From: Cristatella mucedo
Lineage: Eukaryota; Bryozoa; Phylactolaemata; Cristatellidae
Direction of reading: 5' to 3'
Assembly (NCBI GenBank): GCA_009760855.2
Contig: WPIO01000186.1
Span: 188,001-248,000 of the forward strand
Length of the DNA stretch: 60,000 nucleotides
The position numbers were made by a program, and so were the translations under genes. Under the pieces are notes generated by a model that was not told the origin of the DNA, ran no database searches, and saw only the letters and a program-made list of their open reading frames with translations. Below are positions 1-11,561 of the stretch, one piece after another (position 1 is the first letter of the stretch; every line of letters starts with the position of its first letter).

Positions 1-167
1 CCGAGAATAAAGCGATGCCGTCTGCCAGGGCGGAAGCAGACGGACAGAGCGCATAGCACCCAGCATGAAGCTGGGCGCTACGCGCTCTGTTTTGCTGATT
101 AATGGGACACTCGCGACGCATAGCGAGCGCGCCGCCGCCGCAGGTCAGAATGCGCTAAAAGATGAAC

Positions 168-600
168 TAGGTTCCTTCATTCTCTGGCTCCAGCCTAGCT
201 GTAAGAAATACTCCCCGCCAGGTGAAGAATCGTACAGCTCGTTCTCGAATCGCTTAGGAGTACCTCGTACGAACCTCATAACCTTTGGAAACCTTGCCTT
301 TAGTTCCTATGCTCCCAAAGCCTGGAACTCACTACCGACGCCCGTCACAACGCCCCCTTACATGACGACATTTAAAAAGAAGCTTAAAATGCATTTGTTT
401 ATTACAGCACTCGGTGGGTCTTTGTTATTCCTCTTTCGTGTGCACGTTCCTGCGTACACTGTGCCTGCTGCTTGTTGATGTTACCGCCAATCATTTGGTA
501 ATGCTTTCAATATAGCATCTGTAAAGTGCCTAGAAAAAGACTCGGTTCTCTGATGGCACTATACAAATATATAAAAATAATTACATAATAATAATATAAC
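168..600 (+). mobile_element. LINE-A (L2/CR1-like) 3' end, 5' truncated
   Basis: It encodes the ORF2 C-terminus ([37 protein letters not shown]), then the family 3' tail with the conserved stem TGTAAAGTGCCTAG...GGCACT and an AATAATA end. This is a diverged subfamily, matched by the copy at 45850-46065. Confidence 0.85.
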
Positions 601-721
601 TATTATTCTTATTAACTGTCTCCGCGGAAGGCATTCCTTGAAGTCCACAGTCCTTTCCTTGTGCGAGTGAGGGAGGGGTTGGGGTTACAGGAACGTGGGC
701 ACGCCAATCAGTGGAGAAAAA

Positions 722-840
722 ATAAAATACGATTCATTTGTAAAGAGCCCTAAGAGAACCTAATCTCTATTCAGGCGCTTCACATGTGCCGCAGGGCTCG
801 AGCCCACGACCTCGGTCGTTAAAAGCGAGCACCGTGACCC
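722..840 (-). mobile_element. SINE1 (tRNA-derived), partial
   Basis: On the minus strand it carries a B-box-like GGGCTCGAGCCCTG and the tail AGCGCCTGAATAGAGATTAG, ending in an AT-rich stretch. The A-box end is lost. Confidence 0.8.
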
Positions 841-1107
841 TGGGGCCAAAACGGGGCGGCGAAGGCGTGCAGGCGCAGGCCATCCGGGTGCCCGGCGTTG
901 TGCGATCGCGAACGACCTCCGCCACCGCGAGTGCTGCGATCGCCCGCACCAGACGAACGTGCGAATCGACCGACCGACCGACCGACTGACGGTCAAGGCT
1001 GTCGCGAAATGTCACGCTCGCTTGCTTGGCGCGGCATGCAGGGCGTGGAGCCAGACGCTCTGGCGTCTCAGACAACGCTCCGACTCCAGTCGCTCACGTG
1101 AATGGGC

Positions 1108-1228
1108 GACCTGGTGCTCGCCACGACCAAGGTCTGGCTGAGGTCGTGGGCTCGAGCCACGAGGCATATGTGAAGCGTCTGAATAGAGATTAAGTTCTCT
1201 TGGGGCGCTATACAAATGAATTATATTT
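1108..1228 (+). mobile_element. SINE1, partial
   Basis: It has GGTGCTCGCC, the B-box-like GTGGGCTCGAGCC and the tail AATAGAGATTAAGTTCTCTT then GGGGCGCTATACAAATG. Confidence 0.85.
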
Positions 1229-1229
1229 A

Positions 1230-1365
1230 TGTATTTATATTCATCTGGCGATCGTTTCGGGCGCCTCGGGCGCGATCGGGCGATCTGGCGATTGCTCCGC
1301 GAGCTGCAGGCGTGATTAGGTGATCTGGCGATCGCTCCGCGAACTGCAGGCGCCCTCACTCGCTC
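1230..1365. repeat. Short tandem repeat (about 55 bp, two to three degenerate units)
   Basis: TCTGGCGATCG/TTGCTCCGCG followed by a CTGCAGGCG block recurs at about 1242, 1288 and 1324. Confidence 0.7.
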
Positions 1366-1725
1366 TGGGACTAGCTTTGCGATGCGATTCAAGCAATCTC
1401 GCCCTGACGGTTGCCCTAACCCAATGATAGGCGCCCACTCGGTATTTCTTGATTTTTAGGCTTCTACAAGCAGCAGTGTGCAATCGCAAAAGGCACAGGA
1501 TATAGAGTACCTTGATATCCATAATAATTATAATAATAATAGCAATAATAATACAATACTTCTATGCGGCGCTCAAAAATATTCAAAATCTTTTTCTTGG
1601 AATTTTGCATATGCAAAAAAGAGGCACCGAACTTTCAACGACAGTGAAACTACGCTGAAAGCAAGCACAAACCAAGTCAGAAAAGATGTTCTTGGCTACG
1701 GAATGGGCTGATTCGGAAGTAATTC

Positions 1726-1880
1726 ATAATAATCAATAATAATAATAATTCTTAGAGAGCTCAATTTCTTCTTAGGCAATTTACGTACGCTGTAAGGGAA
1801 GCATGATCACATTGTGAATGGTAATTCAGGCACTTGTTTAACAACCAATTCAGATACGTAGTCTGCATCGAGAGAGTGAA
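1726..1880 (-). mobile_element. LINE-A 3' tail fragment, degraded
   Basis: It begins with an AAT-type microsatellite, then a TTAGAGAGCTCAATTTCTTC block and the GCATGATCAC/AATGGTAA region of the LINE-A 3' UTR. Confidence 0.6.
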
Positions 1881-2255
1881 AGAGGCGGAAGGTGAGTAAC
1901 AGAACTTTGAACACGCTGTACCGCTGTAATGTGGAGCCAGTGAGTATTTGAGAGAGAGCTGCTGTAACATGACACTTAAAACATGACGGTGAACCTAAAG
2001 CTAACTACTGAGTTGGGCCAGTGTACGAGTTCGTGCTTGTGATTGTACATGCACACACGATTGCATGCAGCCACAGGTGTTTTTTGTGATCGATAGCCCG
2101 ATTTACATGCAGGATTGTACAGAAGCGTGTTTGGTTTTTTACCAAAAACTTATCAAAGACCTCACCGATTTTGCAGTTGTTTCTCTTTACGAGCATATCA
2201 AGTTGATGGCAGATTTTATCTGATATTCACGATGGTGGAGCTACAGAACGAATGC

Positions 2256-2402
2256 CGAGCTAGTTTGGCCCAGTAGATAAGGTGCTCGCCCCGGGGACCG
2301 CGGAGGTCAGGCCGAGGTCGTGGGCTCGAGCCCCGCGGCATAAGTGAAGCTCCTGCATAGAGATTAGGTTCTCTTTGGGCGCTTTACAGATTAATTATAT
2401 TT
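2256..2402 (+). mobile_element. SINE1, near full length
   Basis: tRNA-like head with A-box-like TTTGGCCCAGTAGATAAGG and B-box GGGCTCGAGCCCC, then a tail with GAGATTAGGTTCTCTTTGGG and an AT-rich end. Confidence 0.88.
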
Positions 2403-2684
2403 CATGTGCATGCCCATGACATTACAACTCGTGGTTTTTCCGAGTTTCCAAATCACACTTAGGCAATAAGTGCTAAAAGACTTTTCAATATGCCTGTATG
2501 ACTCGCTCTCTCGCTCTCTCGCGAGCTTGTACATGCTTTAGCACGGGCGTCTTACTGCACATGACGTACGAAGGAGCGAGCCTGCGACTTCCAAAGTCTC
2601 GTCGGATGTCGCGCATGCGCAGCGTTCGGCTTCCGTTGCGGTGTCCGAAGCAAGCCTCCACATCTTTGCAGCGCTACGCTAGCG

Positions 2685-2905
2685 GTGAGAGTATGCAGAC
2701 TTTACTGTTGAACATATATGGTTGCTTATTGGCAAGTCATTTTGGAAGACGACACCCAGATTCCTTGCAAAGACTACGGAAGATATACTGGCCACGCCAA
2801 TTAGGAGGGTTGTGCTTTCAGTTATCTGAACAGCTCTGGATGTGCCTATAATTAGTGAGTTGGTCGTATTATCTTTAAATTTGAAAAAACATTTCGCTGC
2901 CATTC
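2685..2905 (-). mobile_element. LINE reverse-transcriptase C-terminal fragment
   Basis: The minus strand encodes VFARNLGVVFQNDLPISNHI followed by CSTVKSAYSH, the conserved block after the RT catalytic motif in L2/CR1-type ORF2. Confidence 0.75.
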
Positions 2906-3222
2906 ACTTATGAATGTCTGCAATACATGCTGTAAGTGAGCTGAGGTGGTTGTGATGCTTGAAAGGAGGCATAATTCAAAGCACTGGAACCTGAAGTACA
3001 GCTGACGTTCCGTGAACCTGAAGTACAGCTGACGTTCCCTGCGATTGCTTGGCCAGCTGTACTCTTGGTCTGCCATCGATTAGCCATTGGCCAGTCGGCC
3101 GTTGCTTTCGCTGCTGTGAAAGTCGAGGAAGAAGTACCGACCTGCAATTTCACTCTCGCGAGCACCGCGATGGCCACGCTGCAAGGGGGCGCATGCGCTG
3201 CCGAGCCAGCATTGTAATGCAG

Positions 3223-3386
3223 TGCTGGCTTGGCCCAGCGGCTAAGGTGCTAGCCCGACTTAATCCAAGATGAATGAATTTATTTGATGGCCGAGATTGT
3301 GGGCTCGAGCCAATGGCACGTGTGAAACGCCTTAGTAGAGATTAAAGTTCTCTTAGGGTGCTGTGCAAATGACTTATATTTTTACA
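3223..3386 (+). mobile_element. SINE1, with internal insertion
   Basis: Head TTGGCCCAGCGGCTAAGGTG, then about 35 extra bases (including GATGAATGAATTTATTTGAT) before the B box GGGCTCGAGCC and the tail. Confidence 0.85.
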
Positions 3387-3489
3387 TGTAATCCGCGCTC
3401 ACGTGTCTCTTGGCTACGATTCTATTGGTGGCTACTACGGGCTCGGTACGATCGGCAACGGTCACCCACAAAGCAGAGTACCAAATTGG

Positions 3490-3567
3490 TAAATAAATGA
3501 AAATATAATTCAATTGTATGGTAGCGCCCCAAGAGAACTTAATCTCTATTCAGGCGCTTCACGTACG
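3490..3567 (-). mobile_element. SINE1 3' tail fragment
   Basis: GCGCCCCAAGAGAACTTAAT, then CTCTATTCAGGCGCTTCAC: the SINE1 tail hairpin in reverse. Confidence 0.8.
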
Positions 3568-3649
3568 AGCGTCAATGCGTCCGTTCGGAGTTGGAGGAAG
3601 CACGGATTCGGGAATATATTGCACGCTAGTATTTCCTTCCAGCCGGACA

Positions 3650-3826
3650 AATTCTGTAATGCTAGCCTGCTATTCCCTGTGTGCGTGAGATTAAGTCTAT
3701 TGGCTACTGAATGCGTAAAAAAGACGCTTGGACTTTGAGTGCGCTATACAAAACTCTCCTGCGTAATACCCACATAGTCTGTATGGCTTTGTGGAGTTTC
3801 AGACGTACATTACATTGCCATTCTTC
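3650..3826 (+). mobile_element. LINE-B 3' tail
   Basis: It ends GCGCTATACAAAACTCTCCT, GCGTAATACCCACATAG and a TACATTACATT tail, matching copies at 22127, 28105 (reverse), 41645 and 45545 (reverse). Confidence 0.75.
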
Positions 3827-4515
3827 CGCTCACGCACAACTCGCTGACGGTGACTTCCGGTAACGTGACCATGCGGTATAAAACGCGCTTTTTGTCGGAG
3901 ACGCTAGAAGAACCGAAATCGCCAAACCACTCGAAGATCTCACCGCATTGCACGCAGCTATCGCGAGCTCATGGAAAAGCGCCACGCAGTGTTCTAAAAT
4001 AAACAGAGCTCGCACGCTTTTCCGGCAGCAGAGTTACCGTTTTGAGGCTTGGAAGTCTTTGCCTGCGTTGCTAAAAGTCACTTTCCTCGAAGAGATGGGT
4101 CGCCGAAAGAAACCCCAAAGGGCAGCTGGCGCAGGCGTGCAACCTTCCGGAAGCTAAATCGCACTCTCCATGCGGCTAAATGCTACGCTAGGACGGCACG
4201 CTAAACACTAGCTTTCACTTTTAGCTTTCACTTTTAGCTTTCCCTTTTACCTAGTAAACCGCAGCGCAGAACAGTAGCGCGCTCGAATCTGACCTCCGGG
4301 AAGCGGCACGAAGGCCGCGCAATGGCGCCGCCGCGGGGGTCATTGGAAGGTCATTGGAAGATGGCGCTCGCTGCTCGCAGAGCCAACAAATGCGCACCCA
4401 GTGCGCTAGGCATCGGCCGTTTGCCTATGCGACGGAAGCCATTTTCTGCTGTCAGTAGACTTTTTGTGTGTGAGATTACTAAGGAGATTCTTAGATCGTC
4501 TTCCATGCGTACTAG
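3827..4515. other. Intergenic, no recognised gene
   Basis: Only short open frames without family resemblance. A small direct repeat of TTTTAGCTTTC occurs at 4215-4250. It may contain the 5' end of the NWD-like gene, but no exon could be supported. Confidence 0.5.
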
Positions 4516-4697
4516 TGAGCCGTGATGGCGCACTAGGTAAGGCGGTTTCTTTTCACGACCTCGGTCACGATGTCGTGGCTTCTAATCCTGAGGTGGGTGA
4601 TCCTTTATCACCACTGCAAGCGGTGGTGTTAGCTTTAAAGGCTCTTCTGTCGCTATACAAAAGAGGCTGTTAAATCAGCTAGTATTTAATTTAATTT
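4516..4697 (+). mobile_element. SINE2 (tRNA-derived), full length
   Basis: tRNA-like head GATGGCGCACTAGGTAAGGC with B-box-like GGCTTCTAATCC, a body with CCTTTATCACCACTGCAAGC, and the tail TCGCTATACAAAAGAGGCTG ending in AT-rich sequence. It lies just upstream of the first recognisable NWD exon. Confidence 0.87.
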
Positions 4698-4990
4698 AAA
4701 GGGTGATTTTCGGCAGTCACTCCAGGTCTGTGCACTTTGACCACTCCACCCAGCCGCTGAACGACGGATCGCGTCTACCAACGCTCCAACTTCCGGCGGG
4801 AAGTCGGCGGGTCGACTGGCTAGCAGTGCGAGCGAGCTTTGCACGCGCGCCTGGACCGCTTCGTTGCGCGGGCGTCGGCTAGTGAGAGGTCATTGCCTCA
4901 AAAATGGCTGCTGGCTGCTATCGTACAGTTGCGAGCAGCAGCCGCTGCCTTTTGGATCGCCATTTCCTCGCTATTTCGTCCTCGATGCAG

Positions 4991-5079
4991 ACACGACGCT
5001 GGAAAGGAACGCCCTGATGGAGCAAGTGTACCCGAAGCTGAAGGAGTACTGCCGAGAGAAGCACGGTCTCGAGTTCCAG
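4991..5079 (+). CDS. NWD-like gene, first recognisable exon (N-terminal domain)
   Basis: It encodes [20 protein letters not shown] and on to GLEFQ, the family's conserved N-terminal motif. The donor is CAG|GTGAAG, phase 0. The 5' boundary is uncertain. A good acceptor (pyrimidine-rich, then GATGCAG) lies just before 4991 and would imply an upstream exon in phase 1, which I did not find in the window. Alternatively the reading frame stays open back to an ATG at 4864, adding 42 residues that include RYFVLDAD; that would make a 1726-residue protein with no upstream coding exon. Confidence 0.8.
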
Positions 5080-8000
5080 GTGAAGAGCAACTCCGCGCAT
5101 GCGTTCACGGTCGAGCTGCCCACATCCGGAAGTCTGCGTGACGTTGGTCGAGCAGGATTTGCCGGACGCTACTCGTCTGGATAGCAGAAGCGTCCCGTCG
5201 CTGCGTGCATCGAGGCTGGTCACGTGCTAGACGGCCGCCGGTTGACTCGCCTCTTCCTCTCTCGCGCGCGCCGAGCGAGGGAGCTAAAGCGTCGCGAAGC
5301 GTCGGCAACGCCCGGCAGCGCTCTGCGGAAGTGCCAGTAGGACGCCCTAGGAATGAACGGTCCGAGAAAAGCGTCGCAACTTAGGAAAATCCATTAGCGG
5401 CGGCCTGAGAGCGTGCTGAGGTCATTCGATTTCCGGCGAGACCCAGTCGCTCGCCTGCGACTGCGGATGGCTCACGAGTGGCAAATCTCCACTTTCCACT
5501 TGTAGTCTAGGCGACGCAAGGCACTTCAGGTCGTCGTAATGTACTGAAGTGGCTATTGTGCAAACAGATTTGAAAACGTTATGCTTAATCGCCGCTGACT
5601 CGGCGAGAAGTAACCAATATTGGTGCACTCAGGATGCGTAGTTCCAGTCGGAAATAACCGGTAGCAGGTGCGCCAAGCTCTTACCTGCAGCACGAATAGG
5701 AAGCTCTCACCTGTAGCACGTACACCAAGCTCTCGCTGGTAGCACGCACACCAAGCTCTCACCGATAGCATGCTCACCAAGCTCTCACCTGTGGCGCGTA
5801 CATCAAACTCTCAGCAATAGGGGAGGGGTTTACCAAGCTCTCACCTGTAGCACGTGCACCAAGCTCTCAGCGGTAGCACTCACACCAAGCTCGCACCTGT
5901 AGCACTCACACCAAGCTCGCGCCTGCTCTGCTGCGGACTCGCTAAGCTCTAGCACGCTGTGTACGCGACTCCATCCTTCCTCCCTCCAGGTTGTCGACAT
6001 GCGCTGGGGAGTTCGCGACGAAGCGACCGACGACCACATGACCACCGAACTGTGCATGAACGAGATAAAGAATTGCCAGAGACTGTCGACGGGCCCCAAC
6101 TTTGTGGCGTTCCTCGGACAAAAGTACGGCTATCGGCCCATACCTACGTACATAGTCGCCAGAGAGTTCGAAATGCTTCGCGACTGCTTGAAGGGAAGCT
6201 CGGCGGACGCGGAACTGCTCAGCAAGTGGTACAGGCTGGACGAGAACACCGTGCCCGCAGTCTACGTGCTGCAGCCAATCAGCTCCATACTGAGCAATTT
6301 CAATAACAAGGTGACTGCGGCAGAGCCACTCTTGCGATCCTCAGCGTAGATCACCCAGTTCCTACAACCAATCGAGCTAAGATCGCCTAAATCAAGCGTG
6401 CCTGCAACCCATAGGGCTTAGATCGACGTATGCCTGCAACCGATCGGGTCTACCGTGGGCCAATTCAGCATGGGAAATATGACTCTCGCATCTGCCATAC
6501 GCTGTCATATGCAGTCCTTAGACAACCGCCACGACGAGGCACTGCATGAAATGCTTATGAGCTTCCGCATCAATGCGAAATCTACTGGTCACGTCCACCG
6601 AAACATTCATAGTGGTAAAATGCAAAATGTCAACAGCGTAGCATGGTTAGATGTGAGAAGGACAGAGTCAAAACATACGTATGACTACGAGTAGCATATA
6701 GGGTGTCATCGCGCATAAGCACGAAAAGTACAATTTTTAACAGTGAACCGGCAAATCATTGAGGAACTTGTGCCTTTGTTAGCTTATTTGCTGAAATTCG
6801 TTGCTGGTTCCGTGAGCACTATCATCTAATTAAGTACAGTTAAAATGAGGCGAAAAATTCTATAATGTGAGACTACTTCTACAATGAGAAAACTACTTCA
6901 CAAAGAGCGCGGTGGGCCAACCTCTCAGATACTTCAAGTAATTGAACTAGAAGGAAACTCATACGACCTCGACTGGTCAAGATTTGAGATAATGGAAATA
7001 GAGAATTGAAGCCCCTTTCGGTAATTTTTGGTATCGCTACTTGGAGTTACTGACTTAGGTAACCCTGGAAGCATGGCTACGTTGAAGCCAGTGTCCTTTG
7101 CTAAAAGCACTCCTTTAGCGAGTTCTCTTCATCGATGTTTAGACGTTGTCTAATCAAGCTAATAACATTTCTAAAATTTGGGGACTTTCTAGACAGGGAT
7201 GCCACATCTAAGTTGGTCCACGCATTTGTGACATCCCGTCTTGACTTCTGTAACTCACTGCTTGCTGGTCTACCGGCATGTGCAATCGGGCGCTTACAGC
7301 TGGGGCAAAACTTTGCAGATAGGCTTGTCTGTCGTGAGCGTCGCAGTTGCCATGCCGCACCATTTTTCGCTGAACTGCACAGGCTAACAATCAAGAAACG
7401 GATCGACTTCAAGGTTTTGTCGCTCACATTTTGGTCCCTTCATTCCTTGGTTCCAGCCTACCTATCAGATCAAGTGCCCCACCAGGATAAGCACCGTACC
7501 ACCCACTTTTTACAATCTAAATGTTTCCCTATACCTCTTACAAAATTCAAATCCTTTGGAGACCTGCCTTTAGTTCGTATGCTCCCAGAGCCTGGAACTC
7601 ACTCCCGACTTGCGCCACAATATCCCCTGACTTGACCACATTTCAAAAGAACTTAAAAAACGCACCTATTTAGGACAGCATTTAGTGAGACCCCGTGATT
7701 CGTCCTTTATGTGCTTATGCGTGCTGACACTGTTGCATGCTGACACTAACCACATTGGAATGCTGACCCTGTGCTTGTCACCCCTAACCATGTTATTCAT
7801 GTTGTTTATCAAGCATGATACCACTCACCACTCGATCGTATTTCCTTTTCAACAAATGTAAAGCGCCTAGAAAGAGATCGAGTTCTCAGAGGAGGTTTTA
7901 TCAAGTGTATTACTATTATTATTATTACAAGTTTATTCATAATAAGACGAACTATGCCTGTGCAGTAAATTCTAAAGTAACAACCAAACTAGGTAAATCT

Positions 8001-11000
8001 GCAATGCTAAAATAGTTTTCTCTTGCAACTAGTAAACTTTTAAAAACCCAAGTAACTGATTTTAAGAAGCGGTTAAAATTGAAGTTCGATGCAATGCTCG
8101 GACTATTTAGACGGTGGTGAAGCTCCTGGGCCGCTGCGATGGCCAGTCACTAAGATGGCGACATTCGGGCGTTCTGCAATCGTGTACTCACACAGCCATG
8201 ACGTCAAAGGCATGAACCAAATTCTTGCCCGCTAATGTAATGGGCTAACTTGTTTTCGCGAATACTGAATGTCACTTGAATTTTAGAGAAATACCAAACT
8301 CCAAGAAGCCGATCAGAATACCTGGTGGGATACGATGGGCAAACTTCAGAAGCTGCTTCGAAAAGCGGCGCAGGTTTTATACGCCATGAAAAAGCTGGAC
8401 AAGGAAGGCGTGCATAACTACTTCATGTCGGGTGAGTCGAAGCAGAAGCAGTAGGGAAAGGCCGAATAACGAGCCCCTGATAGCACGTGACTGAGGAGGC
8501 ACCTGCTTGCACTGCCTATCCTCATTATCCACCACTAGACGAATATTTCGCAGGTCGAGGCACGTGGAGAGTGTGCTCTCGCGCGCATTCGCGTTTCTCC
8601 TGGCTCCGACGTGGCCACAGCAGCTGCTTCTACAGCAGCTGCTGCTGCTGCCACTGTAGCCGCTGCTGCTGCCATAGCTTGAGATGACGGCCCAGATAGC
8701 TAAGCGGTGATTCTCACCGGTTGTGGAGCACCTGCTCCTATTAGTCTTGCTTTGCTGGAAGAAGACCCGGTCACCGATTTATTGACTGTCTTTCACAACC
8801 GGTTGGCTCGTGATACCTTTACGGTACCTGGGCCAAGCCGTAATCCGTACGGTGATCACAAAATGCCTTCATCACGCCACAGGTCAAACATAGCGCTAAA
8901 ACCAAATAAGGCGGTAAAACTTTCAATCGGTACTGTGATAAAGATGGCAATCCTATTTTTAAGCGGGTCCATGCATTTGTGACACTCATTTGTGGACTTA
9001 TGCTTGGTCACGCATTGCTTTTTGACACTGGCCGATTGACATGCTTTCTTTGCCGCATATATTGTGCTTAGAAAAAATTTTTATTTCTCTTATTGCGCTC
9101 TAAAAACCCAATTACCACTGGTAACCTGCGATGATCAGAACCTTAGGTGTATTCTGAAGTTAGGTGACAGTCTAGGACTTTGGTATCTGGCGAAGCCGAA
9201 GTTTGAGACGGCTGTTTGAGGGCACGCTGCTAAGGCGTTGCTAAGACAAGCCTAGACGTTGCTGGAGGGTTCGCAGACAGGCTGCCGCCCATTTGCCGCC
9301 GAGTCCATACTCGCGCACGCAAGATGGCGGGCACACGATCCGCGCTCAGTTATAGCGGCTACTGATAGTGCCTATTTGAGTGCTGAACTGTCCACTTTGA
9401 CATTTGACTTTTTCAAATCATTCCGAAACATTTTGCCGTCACCGACTCGTCTGCTTTCACAAGAAACGGTCAGGAATGCGTCGCAGGGGGCCGCGTAGAG
9501 ACTGGTAAAGAGTCCGAGAGGAAGCGTCCTAGCGAAAGCGTCCGAGAGGAAGCGTCCACCAGATGGCGCCTACCGCGCATGGTCGGTCAGTGTGGGCAAT
9601 CGGCTCGTTACGCCACGCCGCGAGCGGCGGCTCAGTTTGCTTCGGCAGAGACAAACTCCGTGTGAAAAAGACTCCTTAAGACTAAAAGTTAATAGCAAAG
9701 AACGCTTGAACTTGGCCGTAGAAGTGACCAGCGGTGGCTAATGTCCACTGAAATGCCCAGAAAATCTGCCGTTGGAAGCGCTTAAGGGTGAATGGTTTGA
9801 GAGATATACCGACTTTTTCATTACTTTTGATAGCCAAAGAGTTAATCATTGAATTTCCGAGTGATATACTTTTTAGCCGCTCTCATCACTATTGAACTAG
9901 CGAAGCCTACAGATTTTAATCTTTGCGGTGAGATTAGATAACACAGGAAAGATAGCGTTGCTCATTCGCAATTCGAAGGCCACGGGGTGGTCCATTTAAT
10001 TGTTGGCTGCCATATTTGCATAACAGTTATTGTACGGCAAATGCATAAGTAGCTTCGACGGTTTGAATATCGAAGAAGAAAATAAGCCCACACGAAACGT
10101 GGATCTTTTCATTTGCGTACTTACCAAAAAAACTGTACTGACGTTGATAGTTCTGTGATTGTGCAATAAATATAAAATTTATTTCATTTGTATAGTGCCC
10201 TAGGAGAACTGTATCTATATTCAGGCGCTTTACATATGCCACGGGGCTCGAGACCACGATCTTGGTCATCAATAACATTTTCCCTTTGCAGCAAATGTAA
10301 AGCGCCTAGAAAGAGATTGAGTTCTCTGAGGGCACTTTATAAAGTGCATTATTATTATTAACATTATATTATGGTTCGAGACGAGTGCCTTAAACACTGA
10401 GTCAAACCAGGGTGGCAGCAATTAACTTTGCTTACGCGTTGATTCTGCTGAGAAAATCTGCATAGTTCTATACCGACGCTTTACAATTAGTATGATCAGT
10501 AAAGGAATTCAAAAACGAAAGCAGTTCCAAGACAATTTACCCACACTCTCTCGCCACTTTCACACTCAATTACGGCACTTTATTTTCTCTTGACTACGTC
10601 AGTAGGTCCCTTATTTTCTGGAGTGACTGTTTTGACTTAGCTCCCACACGCTCACACATCCGATTTCGGATGTAACAGCTCAACTGTGAAGGGCGACGCT
10701 GCGCAGTCTTCGCTCCCCTAGGCACCGCAGCGCACCGCTATTCAGCTCCACAATGGTTCAGCAGCTCGCCGCTCCGCTAACGCAGTTTGGCGTTTTATCG
10801 TCATCGGGTCGTCTCACGGACTGCAGCTTGCTAGGATCCAGCCTGCTTAGCTCGATCCTGCTCAGCTCGCTAGGATCCAGCCTGCTTAGCTCGCTAGGAT
10901 CCAGCCTGCTCAGCTCGCTAGGATCCAGCCTGCTTAGCTCGATCCTGCTCAGCTCGCTAGGATCCAGCCTGCTTAGCTCGCTAGGATCCAGCCTGCTCAG

Positions 11001-11512
11001 CTCGCTAGGATCCAGCCTGCTTAGCTCGATCCTGCTCAGCTCGCTAGGATCCAGCCTGCTTAGCTCGCTAGGATCCAGCCTGCTCAGCTCGCTAGGATCC
11101 AGCCTGCTCAGCTCGCTAGGATCCAGCCTGCTTAGCTCGATTCTCCGAGGCGGGACTCGTTGTAAGCGAAATCGCCTACAAGCCGAGGCAATCGTAAGCT
11201 GGGCTGCGGCTTGTCGAACGACGACAGACGCTTCGGCGAGACGAACAAATTGAGTTAGAAGAATGCTAGCTGATTTGGCGGCCTCGTTTTGTACAGCGGC
11301 AGAAAAGCCTTCAAGGCTGTCGTCACCGCCGCTTGCAGGGGCAACGAAGGATCCGCCCGCGGCAGTAGGGATACGGGGCCCCCGAGGTCGTGAAAAGCAA
11401 GCGCCTCGGCCAGTGGGCCATCACGGCTCCCGCCTAGTCCTGCACTGCGTCCCGGTCGGCTGCTCATCCGCTTTGCAGAGCGATAATCTGCGACCGAACG
11501 AATCTTTCTTCT

Positions 11513-11561
<49 letters not shown>

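Noticed and set aside
4516-4600. tRNA gene candidates at the SINE heads
   Set aside because: A and B boxes are present, but the cloverleaf is broken and the sequence continues into a SINE body and tail.
10753-11253. 166-codon Ser/Leu-rich frame
   Set aside because: Entirely produced by a minisatellite whose unit length is a multiple of three; it lies in an intron.
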